From contig CAJMSQ010000005.1 of the NCBI GenBank assembly GCA_905216095.1, forward strand, positions 1 to 64,000: a stretch of 64,000 bases of DNA, read 5' to 3'. The notes under the pieces were generated by a model. It was given only the letters and a program-made list of their open reading frames with translations, was not told the origin of the DNA and did not search any database. A program made the position numbers and the translations under genes. This DNA comes from an uncultured bacterium. GTDB taxonomy: Bacteria; Bacteroidota; Bacteroidia; Bacteroidales; Bacteroidaceae. Below, one piece after another: positions 43,246 through 51,376 of this stretch (the first letter of the stretch is position 1; each line of letters starts with the position of its first letter).

Positions 43246-43509
43246 ATGGCAAACAGAAGAAGACTGAAGAAAAGCATCAACCTCATCTGCGGTGAGCTGT
43301 TCGCTGACTGCGTTGCACTGAGCCTGTGCGGACACGATGAAGAAGAGAAACTGAAAAATATCATGGCCGAGGTGCTTGCTCTTCACGGAGAGTACATATC
43401 GCGCATCAGCCACACGGAGAAGGGGCAGGAACGTCTCTTCTACAAGAAACTGCGTGAGGAGTTCACTGAAAAGGCCAACGCGCTGAGCGACGCCATCGTC
43501 AAGGTTTAA
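43246..43509 (+). CDS. Small conserved-looking hypothetical protein
   Basis: 87 aa, all helical in appearance: MANRRRLKKSINLICGELFA, then KLKNIMAEVLALHGEYISRI and YKKLREEFTEKANALSDAIV. No signal or membrane segment and no family recognised with confidence. It lies 57 bp upstream of the acyltransferase gene in the same direction, after the vor operon. Confidence 0.65.
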   Translation: MANRRRLKKSINLICGELFADCVALSLCGHDEEEKLKNIMAEVLALHGEYISRISHTEKGQERLFYKKLREEFTEKANALSDAIVKV

Positions 43510-43566
43510 TCTGCGTTCCGCCATGTCGGGATACCGGCGTGGCGGAACGGGACAAGCACTCCCGTC

Positions 43567-44124
43567 ATGCTGCAAGCTATCTGCCGGAAACTCTTTTTCG
43601 GTCTCATGGGCTGGAAAGAGAACGTTACGGTCGCGCGTCACGACAAGTGTGTCATCTGCGTGGCTCCCCATACCAGTAACTGGGACTTCATTATTGCGAA
43701 ACTCTACTATTGGGCCATCGGCCGCCAGGCCGGTTTCCTGATGAAGAAAGAATGGTTTGTCGGTCCGTTGGGCTATATCTTCAGGCGCATGGGCGGCGTT
43801 CCCGTGGAGCGGAGCCGCAAGTCGAGCCTCACGGACAGCCTGGCCGAATACGCAAGAGCGGCCGGGCGCTTCGAACTTGCCGTCACGCCCGAAGGAACCC
43901 GCTCGCTCGTACACACTTGGAAGCGCGGATTCTATTTTATCGCCCTGAAAGCGGACCTGCCCATCATGCTCTACGCCATCGACTACGGGAAAAAGACAAT
44001 CAGCTGCACGAAAACGATTGTCCCGAGCGGTGATGTGGAAGCCGACATGCGGACCATCATGGCGTATTACAGACCTTTCAAAGGCAAGCACCCCGAAAAG
44101 TTCGCCGTAGAGGAACTTGATTGA
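43567..44124 (+). CDS. Lysophospholipid acyltransferase family protein (PlsC-like)
   Basis: 185 aa. The HX4D catalytic motif is HTSNWD at residues 35-40, and the second conserved block is VTPEGTRSLVHTWKRGFYFI. There is an amphipathic N-terminus but no real membrane anchor. The short PlsC-like form transfers an acyl chain to a glycerophospholipid or aminolipid precursor; the exact acceptor is unknown. Repeat copy F begins 48 bp downstream. Confidence 0.85.
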   Translation: MLQAICRKLFFGLMGWKENVTVARHDKCVICVAPHTSNWDFIIAKLYYWAIGRQAGFLMKKEWFVGPLGYIFRRMGGVPVERSRKSSLTDSLAEYARAAGRFELAVTPEGTRSLVHTWKRGFYFIALKADLPIMLYAIDYGKKTISCTKTIVPSGDVEADMRTIMAYYRPFKGKHPEKFAVEELD

Positions 44125-44172
44125 AGTTTCCCTCGGGGAATGTCGCGCGGGAACGGCCGGAGTCCGGTTTTT

Positions 44173-44427
44173 GACATTAACATTTTTAACTTTCGTGCAC
44201 AATCGGGGCGGCGTACATGGCTTGTAGTTTCCCCGACATGCAGAGACAAAAATAACTACATGGCTTGTAGTCGTTCGTACATGCCATGTAGTTTTTCCTT
44301 TCATAGGCCCCGTTCCTCCCCGGAACGGGCTTGCGGATACGAAAAAAGGGCGGCTTCAGCCGTCCTTTGTACTTTCGCACTGCAAAGATAATATATTTTT
44401 CTCCGAAAAGCAAATTGTGTTAAAATC
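44173..44427 (-). repeat. Intergenic promoter-hairpin repeat, copy F
   Basis: Inverted copy. Minus-strand promoter: TTG 44413-44411, N20, TATCTTTG 44390-44383. Hairpin GGACGGC (44365-44359)/GCCGCCC (44354-44348) with one A.C mismatch, then TTTTTT. The palindromic part has CTACATGGCTTGTAG and TACATGCCATGTAG. Sits between two convergent genes. Confidence 0.83.
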
Positions 44428-44528
44428 ACCGTGAGGCAGATGTCGATTTGTCGCAGGCTCATGTTTTTATAATGACCGTCCGGAGTAGAAAGCAGGCTGC
44501 CGCCGGCTTCGGTTGGCCGGGGGCGCGC

Positions 44529-45176
44529 TCAGTCGGCCGTGTTTTCGTTGTTGAAGTCCTTCATGAAGTCGTCTATGATGCCCGCTCCCTGTGGTGTGGT
44601 GCATCCCCTGATGGTGACCATGACGGTATTGGTGAACAACTCCGTCACGGAGTAAATGCTGAAAGCCGCATTGCTCATCACGTAATCCACCTGTTGCTGA
44701 ATGACAGGGAACACGATGTTGAAATCTATGTCCCGTCGGAACACTCCCTGCTCTATGCCGCGCCGGAAAAAGGCCACGGCATCGGCTACGCCCGCCTCGC
44801 GCGAGGTTTGCAGGTATTCCATGACGCGCGGGTACTTCTTGATTTCGGAGAAGATATTGAGTTGCACTTTCTGGAAGTTCTTGATGCGTGTTTTGAACTC
44901 CATGAGTATGACTTGGATGACGTTCGGCAGTTCTTCGCCCAACCTGTTCAGTCGTTCCCGCTCCGTCCGCGCGTGTTCCTGCATACAGGCCAGCAACAAG
45001 TCTTCCTTGTCTGCGAAGAGTTGGTAGATGGTGCGTTTCGACATGGTAAGGCGGTGCGCGATGTCATCCATTGTCACGGATTTTATCCCTTCGGTCTCGA
45101 ATGCTTTCTGCGCCACTTCGATGACGCGGCTGCGGTTTTTGTCGAGCGTTGCAGTGTGATTGCGGGCTTCTTTCAT
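44529..45176 (-). CDS. TetR/AcrR family transcriptional regulator
   Basis: 215 aa. The N-terminal helix-turn-helix is VIEVAQKAFETEGIKSVTMD with DDIAHRLTMSKRTIYQLFAD, the TetR signature. The C-terminal ligand-binding half is unassigned. The start at 45176 gives MKEARNHTATLDKNRSRVIE; upstream codons overlap the promoter. It is divergent from mnmA and not next to an efflux operon, so its target is unclear. Confidence 0.9.
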   Translation of the reverse strand: MKEARNHTATLDKNRSRVIEVAQKAFETEGIKSVTMDDIAHRLTMSKRTIYQLFADKEDLLLACMQEHARTERERLNRLGEELPNVIQVILMEFKTRIKNFQKVQLNIFSEIKKYPRVMEYLQTSREAGVADAVAFFRRGIEQGVFRRDIDFNIVFPVIQQQVDYVMSNAAFSIYSVTELFTNTVMVTIRGCTTPQGAGIIDDFMKDFNNENTAD

Positions 45177-45202
45177 TGGGCGTGCGTTCTTTTGTCTTAG
45201 TG

Positions 45203-45210
45203 CAAAGATA
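45203..45210 (-). promoter_or_regulatory. -7 box for the tetR-family gene
   Basis: TATCTTTG on the minus strand, 26 bp before the start codon. Confidence 0.55.
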
Positions 45211-45337
45211 CGTAAAAAAACTTTCACGTATCATTTGGTTTCTTAAATTTTCTATAAAGAGGAAACCAAGAAAACGTTTTGTGTCGTTTTCGGTGCGATG
45301 AAAGGCCATGCAGTCGTGTCTGTTGCGTCTTTTTTAT

Positions 45338-45345
45338 TACCTTTG
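45338..45345 (+). promoter_or_regulatory. -7 box for mnmA
   Basis: TACCTTTG ends seven bases before the mnmA ATG, which implies a leaderless or nearly leaderless transcript. Confidence 0.55.
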
Positions 45346-45352
45346 TGCCACA

Positions 45353-46453
45353 ATGAAAGAAAAGAAAAAGGTACTCGTGGCCATGTCGGGCGGAGTGGAC
45401 AGCTCGGCCGTATGTATGCTGTTGCAGGATGCCGGTTATGAGGTCGCAGGCATGACCATGCGCGTCTGGGACCTGCCGGGACATTTTTCGGCAGGCAGTG
45501 ACGTGCCCGGTTTCATCGCCGACGCGCAGGCACTGGCCGCGCAGCTGGGCATCGAACATCACGTGATAGACGCCCGCAAGCCCTTCAGCGAGAACATTGT
45601 CAGGTACTTCGTGGACGAATACCGCGCGGGACGCACTCCCAATCCCTGTGTCCGTTGCAACCGTGACTTCAAGTTCAGCCTGCTGGCCGGACTGGCCGAC
45701 CGGCTGGGGTGTGCGTATATGGCGACGGGACACTATGTCAGGACCGAGGAGCATGGTGGAAAGAAATACCTGCTCATGGGTGACGATGTCCGGAAAGACC
45801 AGTCGTATTTTCTTTGGCGCGTTCCCCGCGAGATTATCGACCGTTGCATTTTTCCGCTGGGCGGCATGACCAAAGACGAGGTGCGCGACTACTTGCGCGC
45901 AAAAGGGCAGACCGTGCGCGCAGGGCAGGGGGAATCGATGGAAGTGTGCTTTGTGGAAGGCGATTACCGGGACTTCCTGCGCACGGAATGCCCGGGGCTG
46001 GCGGACGAGGTGGCCGGTGGACGTTTCGTGGATGCCACGGGCCGGACGCTGGGCGAGCATCTCGGCGTGCCTTTCTATACGGTCGGCCAGCGCAAGGGAC
46101 TGGGTATCGCGCTCGGACATCCCGCCTACGTGTTGCGTCTCAATGCGGAAAAGAACACCATCGTGCTGGGCGATGCCGACGGACTGCTGGCCAAGGCTTT
46201 CCTGGCCGAAGACGCGGTCATTGCCGACGAGGACGAATTTTTCGGTACATCCCGCCTGAGTGTCCGCATCCGCTACCACAGCCATCCTGTGCCCTGCTGC
46301 GTCGAACGTTTGCCCGACGGGCATCTGCTGGTACGGACGGAGAGTGAGGTGAGTGCCGTGACACCGGGGCAAAGCGCCGTGTTCTACGTGGGCCGGCGAC
46401 TCGTGGGAGGTGCGGTCATCTCGTCGCAAAAGGGCATCGGCGCCTATCTTTGA
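45353..46453 (+). CDS. mnmA: tRNA 2-thiouridine(34) synthase MnmA
   Basis: MnmA thiolates the wobble uridine of Lys, Glu and Gln tRNAs. The start at 45353 gives 366 aa with the PP-loop [20 protein letters not shown]. The first catalytic Cys is in [14 protein letters not shown] and the second in [15 protein letters not shown]. The [19 protein letters not shown] block marks the central domain. The promoter -7 box ends seven bases before the ATG. Confidence 0.95.
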   Translation: MKEKKKVLVAMSGGVDSSAVCMLLQDAGYEVAGMTMRVWDLPGHFSAGSDVPGFIADAQALAAQLGIEHHVIDARKPFSENIVRYFVDEYRAGRTPNPCVRCNRDFKFSLLAGLADRLGCAYMATGHYVRTEEHGGKKYLLMGDDVRKDQSYFLWRVPREIIDRCIFPLGGMTKDEVRDYLRAKGQTVRAGQGESMEVCFVEGDYRDFLRTECPGLADEVAGGRFVDATGRTLGEHLGVPFYTVGQRKGLGIALGHPAYVLRLNAEKNTIVLGDADGLLAKAFLAEDAVIADEDEFFGTSRLSVRIRYHSHPVPCCVERLPDGHLLVRTESEVSAVTPGQSAVFYVGRRLVGGAVISSQKGIGAYL

Positions 46454-46537
46454 ACGATGGAATGCCGTGTGCGAACCGCTCCTTATATATAGGAGTATCT
46501 ATAACGAGGAAAATTGAAATATAAATATTAAAACGAA

Positions 46538-47929
46538 ATGCGAACACTATTGTTTTGTCTGCTGATGGGTATGGCGGCCGGCCTGTATGCCCAGGACGAG
46601 AATCCAACCTACGAAAAGGTGGCAAAGACCTTCCGCTACCGTGTGAATTTTACCGACAAGAAAGGAAATACTTACTCGCTGAAACGCCCGGGAGAGTTCT
46701 TGTCGGCCAAAGCCTTGGAGCGCCGACGGAAATATGGCATCAAGGTGGACGAGTACGACCTGCCCGTGACGCCGGCCTATGTGGAACGGCTGCGTGAGCG
46801 CGGCCTGCGCGTGCTTCACGTGAGCAAATGGAACAATACCGCCGTGGTGGAAACCGCTGATTCGGCATTGGCGCGCTGCCTGCCCGAACTGTCTTTCGTG
46901 AAGTCCGTGCGCAAGGTGTGGGAAAGTCCCGACAGCGTGCAGGTAGTTGCACGCCCCGACCGTCACGACTACCTTGCGAACAAACTGGACACCGTGGACG
47001 GTTATTACGGAAGGGCACGCGGTCAGGTCGAGATGATTGCCGCCGACCGCTTGCATAAGGCCGGTTTCCGCGGCGAGGGCATTACCATCGCCGTTATCGA
47101 CGGCGGCTTCTTCAATGCCGACTGCATCGACGCGCTGCAAGGCTGCAAGGTGCTGGGCACACGCAACTTCACCGGCTCGGGCCGCAGTGTGTACGAAGAA
47201 CAACAGCACGGAACGATGGTTCTCTCGTGCATGGCGACCAATCGCCCGCAGTCACTGGTGGGTACCGCGCCCGAAGCATCGTACTATCTGCTGCAAAGCG
47301 AGATTACCGAGAGCGAAAACATTGTCGAAGAGGACAACTGGTGTGCCGCAGTCGAGTATGCCGACAGCCTGGGATGCGACATCGTCACCAGCTCGCTGGG
47401 ATATTATGAATTCGATGACCCGCTTGCGTCGCACACCTACGCCGAGCAGGACGGCCGTACCGCCATCAACAGCCGCTCGGCCTCGTTGGCGGCCAGCCGG
47501 GGACTGCTGGTGCTGAACAGCGCCGGCAACAGCGGAAACGACAGATGGAAGAAAATCGGATTTCCCGCCGATGCAAAGGACATCCTCACCGTGGGTGCCG
47601 TGACCTATGAACGGAAAAACACGCTCTTCTCCTCACTTGGCAATACGGCCGACGGACGTACGAAACCCGATGTGATGGCACTGGGGCAGGACGCATGGCT
47701 GCTCGACATGACGGGATGCACGAGTACGGCCAACGGAACCTCGTTTTCGACACCGATTCTGTGCGGTGGCGTGGCCTGTCTGCTGCAGGCATGTCCCGAC
47801 AAAAGCCCGAAAGAAATCATTGACGCGGTATGCCGTTCGGGGCACAACGCCGCTACGCCGGACAATGTGTACGGCTACGGCATACCCGACCTGTGGAAAG
47901 CCTATCAACTCCTGACAAAGAAAAAATAA
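46538..47929 (+). CDS. Secreted subtilisin-like serine peptidase (S8)
   Basis: 463 aa with a signal peptide (MRTLLFCLLMGMAAGLYAQ). A propeptide-like N-domain (about 25-160) precedes the S8 catalytic domain. The triad is Asp188 (IAVIDGGFF), His224 (EQQHGTMVLS) and Ser near 401 (NGTSFSTPILCGG), with the oxyanion Asn in LVLNSAGNSGN. It ends shortly after the catalytic domain with no T9SS sorting domain, so it is probably periplasmic. It follows mnmA by 84 bp. Confidence 0.9.
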   Translation: MRTLLFCLLMGMAAGLYAQDENPTYEKVAKTFRYRVNFTDKKGNTYSLKRPGEFLSAKALERRRKYGIKVDEYDLPVTPAYVERLRERGLRVLHVSKWNNTAVVETADSALARCLPELSFVKSVRKVWESPDSVQVVARPDRHDYLANKLDTVDGYYGRARGQVEMIAADRLHKAGFRGEGITIAVIDGGFFNADCIDALQGCKVLGTRNFTGSGRSVYEEQQHGTMVLSCMATNRPQSLVGTAPEASYYLLQSEITESENIVEEDNWCAAVEYADSLGCDIVTSSLGYYEFDDPLASHTYAEQDGRTAINSRSASLAASRGLLVLNSAGNSGNDRWKKIGFPADAKDILTVGAVTYERKNTLFSSLGNTADGRTKPDVMALGQDAWLLDMTGCTSTANGTSFSTPILCGGVACLLQACPDKSPKEIIDAVCRSGHNAATPDNVYGYGIPDLWKAYQLLTKKK

Positions 47930-47997
47930 TCCCGCAGTCACATCCTGTTTGATGCCGGGATACACATTATTAATATAAGGGAACGCGCGCGCAGCAC

Positions 47998-49308
47998 ATG
48001 GAAACGCTCACTTTGCACGAACTGAACGGGCTCGTCCGGGGCACTCTCGAACTCACACTCGGCGGACGATATTGGATTACCACCGAGTTGAGCGAGCTGC
48101 GCGTGGCGGGAAACGGCCATTGCTACGTGGAATTTGTGGAAAGGTCGGCAGACGGCGGCGCGTTGATGGCCAAGGCGCGCGGCAATATCTGGCGTAATGT
48201 CTACGGGATGCTTTCCGCTCACTTCGAGCGCGTGGCCGGACAGCCTTTGGCGGCGGGCATGAAAGTGCTGGTGCAGGTTACCGTTTCCTTTCACGAGCTT
48301 TACGGTTACGCTCTCAACGTTACCGACATTGACCCCTCATATACGCTCGGCGACCGGCTGCGCCGTCGGCGCGAGATATTGGCCCGCCTCGAAGCGGATG
48401 GCGTCCTGACGCTCAACAAGGAGCTTTCCCTGCCACGCATCCCGTGGCGTATTGCCGTCATTTCCAGCAGCAGCGCAGCCGGATACGGCGACTTCTGCAA
48501 TCAACTGGCCGGTTCGGGCTACATGTTCCGCACGCAGCTCTTCGCAGCCGTCATGCAGGGCGAACGGACCGGGCAGAGCGTCATTGCCGCCCTCGACGAA
48601 GTGGCCGCCTGTCGCGATGACTGGGATGCCGTCGTCATCATCCGCGGCGGCGGGGCGGTAAGCGACCTCGACGGATACGACACCTATTTGCTTGCGGCCA
48701 ACGTCGCGCAATTTCCCATCCCCGTCCTGACGGGCATCGGGCACGAGCGGGACGATACGGTCATCGACTTCGTGGCCCATACCCGTCTGAAAACGCCTAC
48801 CGCCGTGGCGGCTTTTCTCATCGAGAAGCGACGGAGTGAGGAGGAGATGCTCAACCGGCTGGCCGAACGTCTGACCCGCGCCGCCCTGGGCGGCATGGAA
48901 GGGCGCAGACAACGCCTCGACGCTTGTGCAAGTGCCTTCAGCATGGCCGTGGAACGCTTCGGCAACCGCCGGCTCGAGAGGTTGATGCGCCTGTCCGTAC
49001 GGATAAATTCCGGTGCCGGCCGTCTGCTGGCCGATGCCAACCGCCGGCTTGACCTGATGCCGGCACGTATGGAGCATCAGCTGCAACGCCGTTTCGACCA
49101 TGAACGGCACCGGCTGGACTTGGCGGAGCGCAGCCTGCGCCTGGCCGGTCCCGAGCGCATCCTTGACATGGGTTTCAGCATCACACTGCTGGACGGGAAG
49201 CCCGTACACGAGGCTTCCCAACTCAGGGCCGGCGACCGCATCGTCACACGACTGGCCAAAGGAGAAGTGAAAAGTATCGTAACTCTTGATAAAACAGACC
49301 ATCAATGA
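47998..49308 (+). CDS. xseA: Exodeoxyribonuclease VII large subunit
   Basis: XseA, with XseB, degrades single-stranded DNA. The 436 aa begin with the OB-fold domain (WITTELSELRVAGNGHCYVE). The catalytic region follows with RIAVISSSSAAGYGDFCNQL, VVIIRGGGAVSDLDGYD and GIGHERDDTVIDFVAHTRLK, then a long coiled coil. The C-terminal strand (MGFSITLLDGKPVHEASQL) is typical. Its stop overlaps xseB by four bases. Confidence 0.95.
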   Translation: METLTLHELNGLVRGTLELTLGGRYWITTELSELRVAGNGHCYVEFVERSADGGALMAKARGNIWRNVYGMLSAHFERVAGQPLAAGMKVLVQVTVSFHELYGYALNVTDIDPSYTLGDRLRRRREILARLEADGVLTLNKELSLPRIPWRIAVISSSSAAGYGDFCNQLAGSGYMFRTQLFAAVMQGERTGQSVIAALDEVAACRDDWDAVVIIRGGGAVSDLDGYDTYLLAANVAQFPIPVLTGIGHERDDTVIDFVAHTRLKTPTAVAAFLIEKRRSEEEMLNRLAERLTRAALGGMEGRRQRLDACASAFSMAVERFGNRRLERLMRLSVRINSGAGRLLADANRRLDLMPARMEHQLQRRFDHERHRLDLAERSLRLAGPERILDMGFSITLLDGKPVHEASQLRAGDRIVTRLAKGEVKSIVTLDKTDHQ

Positions 49309-49505
49309 ATACCACCGAACAAACGTATGAGCAGGCCGTGAACCGGCTGGAGGAGATAGTGGAAAGCCTCGAGCAGGACCGGCTGGGACTCGACGAACTC
49401 GGCGACCGCATCAAGGAAGCGCAGAAACTGTTGAAAACCTGTCGCACGAAGTTGAAAAAAGTAGAAACCAACGTAAAGAAAATACTGGAGAATGAGCAAG
49501 AATAA
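49305..49505 (+). CDS. xseB: Exodeoxyribonuclease VII small subunit
   Basis: 66 aa, the usual size. [40 protein letters not shown] and [20 protein letters not shown] form the two-helix pattern of XseB. It starts inside the end of xseA (ATGA overlap) and its own 3' end overlaps trmB by 14 bp, so the three are one coupled operon. Confidence 0.95.
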   Translation: MNTTEQTYEQAVNRLEEIVESLEQDRLGLDELGDRIKEAQKLLKTCRTKLKKVETNVKKILENEQE

Positions 49506-50262
49506 ACTGTCCAAGTTCGCCGATATGGCCACTTATCCGCACGTGTTCGAGGCAGCCGCCTTCGATGCGGGCGACTTCGCGATGAAAGGCCGGTGGAACG
49601 CCGACTTTTTCCGCAACGGGAATCCCATTGTCCTGGAACTCGGATGCGGACGCGGCGAGTACACCGTGGGCCTCGGCCGGCTTTTCCCCGACAAGAACTT
49701 CATCGGCATCGACATCAAAGGCGCGCGCATGTGGACCGGGGCGACCGAATCGCTCAAAGAGGGATTGAAGAACGTCGCCTTCCTGCGTACGCACATCGAA
49801 TTCATAGAACGCTTCTTCGCACCCGGCGAGGTGGCGGAAATATGGCTGACCTTCTCCGACCCGCAAATGAAGAAAGTGACGAAACGCCTCACCTCGACCT
49901 ACTTTCTGGCCCGCTACCGCCACTTCCTGCGCGACAATGGGCTCATACATGTGAAGACCGACAGCAATTTCCTCTTCACCTACACCAAGTTCATGGCCGA
50001 AGCCAACGCCTTGCCCGTGGAGTTCGACACCGAAGACCTCTACCACACGCTGGCGGCCGAGGAATACATGGAACTGCAACGCATTCTCGTCATACAGACC
50101 TACTATGAGCAACAATGGCTGGCCCGCGGGCTGAACATAAGATACATGCGTTTCCGGCTGCCCGCACAGGGCGAACTGCATGAGCCCGATGTAGAGATTG
50201 AACTCGACGATTATCGCAGTTACAACCGCTCAAAGCGTTCCGGCCTGGAGCGTTCCCGTTGA
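49492..50262 (+). CDS. trmB: tRNA (guanosine(46)-N7)-methyltransferase
   Basis: TrmB methylates G46 of the tRNA variable loop with SAM. The 256 aa contain the SAM-binding motif [17 protein letters not shown], the [12 protein letters not shown] block, and the catalytic/tRNA-binding region [21 protein letters not shown]-terminal extension of about 40 residues is basic. It overlaps xseB by 14 bp. Confidence 0.94.
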   Translation: MSKNKLSKFADMATYPHVFEAAAFDAGDFAMKGRWNADFFRNGNPIVLELGCGRGEYTVGLGRLFPDKNFIGIDIKGARMWTGATESLKEGLKNVAFLRTHIEFIERFFAPGEVAEIWLTFSDPQMKKVTKRLTSTYFLARYRHFLRDNGLIHVKTDSNFLFTYTKFMAEANALPVEFDTEDLYHTLAAEEYMELQRILVIQTYYEQQWLARGLNIRYMRFRLPAQGELHEPDVEIELDDYRSYNRSKRSGLERSR

Positions 50263-50313
50263 TTTTTTTAGAAAATAAGTGCTGAAAATCATACTTATGT
50301 GAAAAATAAGTCG

Positions 50314-50321
50314 TACTTTTG
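50314..50321 (+). promoter_or_regulatory. -7 box for rplU-rpmA
   Basis: TACTTTTG with a leader of about 78 nt to the rplU start. The leader contains a small ACGG-loop-CCGT hairpin and an AT-rich TATATAATA tract just before the start codon. No known riboswitch recognised. Confidence 0.6.
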
Positions 50322-50405
50322 CATCCGTTTAGTGTCCGCCGGGGCAAAACAAGAGACTGAGAAACAGTACGCCTCACGGAAAAACCGTTTAATACATATA
50401 TAATA

Positions 50406-50723
50406 ATGTACGCAATCGTAGAGATTAACGGTCAGCAGTTCAAGGTGGAAGAAGGCAAAAAGCTCTTCGTAAACCACATGCCCGCGGCAGAAGGCGGTCA
50501 GACTGTTGAATTTGAGAAAGTGTTATTGGTTGAGAACAATGGCGCGGTTACAGTAGGTGCTCCCGTAGTGGAAGGCGCGAAAGTGGTATGCGAAGTCCTT
50601 TCTCCGCTGGTGAAAGGCGACAAGGTGCTTGTATTCCACAAGAAGCGTCGCAAAGGTCACCGTAAGCTGAACGGTTATCGTCATCAGTTCACCGAGTTGT
50701 CAATCAAACAAGTTATTGCTTAA
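50406..50723 (+). CDS. rplU: 50S ribosomal protein L21
   Basis: 105 aa of usual length. [20 protein letters not shown] at the start and [20 protein letters not shown] near the end are the L21 signatures. It binds 23S rRNA near L20. Followed after 20 bp by rpmA, the standard pair. Confidence 0.97.
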   Translation: MYAIVEINGQQFKVEEGKKLFVNHMPAAEGGQTVEFEKVLLVENNGAVTVGAPVVEGAKVVCEVLSPLVKGDKVLVFHKKRRKGHRKLNGYRHQFTELSIKQVIA

Positions 50724-50743
50724 CCCTAAAAAATTAGAAGAAA

Positions 50744-51007
50744 ATGGCACACAAGAAAGGTGTAGGTAGTTCTAAGAACGGCCGTGAGTCGCATTCCAAG
50801 AGATTAGGCGTTAAGATTTGGGGCGGTCAGAAGTGCATCGCCGGTAACATCATCGTCCGTCAGCGCGGTACGGTTCACTATCCCGGCAAGAATGTCGGCA
50901 TGGGCAAGGACCACACGCTCTATGCGCTCGAAGACGGCGTTGTTTCCTTCCACCGCGGAAACCGCGACCGCAGCGTCGTAACGGTTACGCCCGTGGCTGA
51001 AGCCTGA
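50744..51007 (+). CDS. rpmA: 50S ribosomal protein L27
   Basis: 87 aa. [40 protein letters not shown] and [20 protein letters not shown] are diagnostic. The N-terminal tail reaches the peptidyl transferase centre. A strong hairpin follows. Confidence 0.97.
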   Translation: MAHKKGVGSSKNGRESHSKRLGVKIWGGQKCIAGNIIVRQRGTVHYPGKNVGMGKDHTLYALEDGVVSFHRGNRDRSVVTVTPVAEA

Positions 51008-51031
51008 CAAACCATTAACCGAACAAGCAAC

Positions 51032-51069
51032 ATCGGGCCGCTTCCCCTCAACAGGGAGAGCGGCCCGAT
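51032..51069 (+). terminator. Terminator after rpmA
   Basis: ATCGGGCCGCT (51032-51042) pairs with AGCGGCCCGAT (51059-51069), with an inner TCCC/GGGA helix. Only a short U-run follows. Confidence 0.7.
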
Positions 51070-51204
51070 TTGTAGGCGGCCGGTGCGCAGTGGGGCTTTG
51101 CATGGATACGTCATCCGCATCTTTCGGTAACGAACACGTATTCCGGTCTCTCGGAAGCGCCTTTTCAGTCCTCGAAAAACGGACTTTCTAACTCGTTGAT
51201 ACTC

Positions 51205-51345
51205 ATAAACGAAAACTACATGTACATGTAGAAGAAACTACATGGCTTGTAGTTGAAACTATCATAGGGATAGTTTTTCCTACATGTACATGTAGTTTGC
51301 AGGAGGTCAAATGCAGGTAAAATCCCGTACCTGTTCCGTAACCGA
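51205..51345. repeat. Degenerate copy H of the intergenic repeat (palindromic part only)
   Basis: Two perfect 16-bp palindromes CTACATGTACATGTAG (51216-51231 and 51280-51295) flank CTACATGGCTTGTAG and an AACTATC/GATAGTT hairpin; the AGGGATAG sequence is also seen in copy G. No promoter, GC hairpin or terminal TTAAC motifs remain. It lies between the convergent rpmA and recQ. Confidence 0.65.
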
Positions 51346-51376
51346 AAAAAGGTTTTGCGTGTGCTTGTCCGTGCTG

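Noticed and set aside
50330..50405. CTGAGA in the rplU leader as a TPP riboswitch
   Set aside because: Only the short CTGAGA string matches; the rest of the THI box and the second conserved helix are absent, and the downstream genes are ribosomal.
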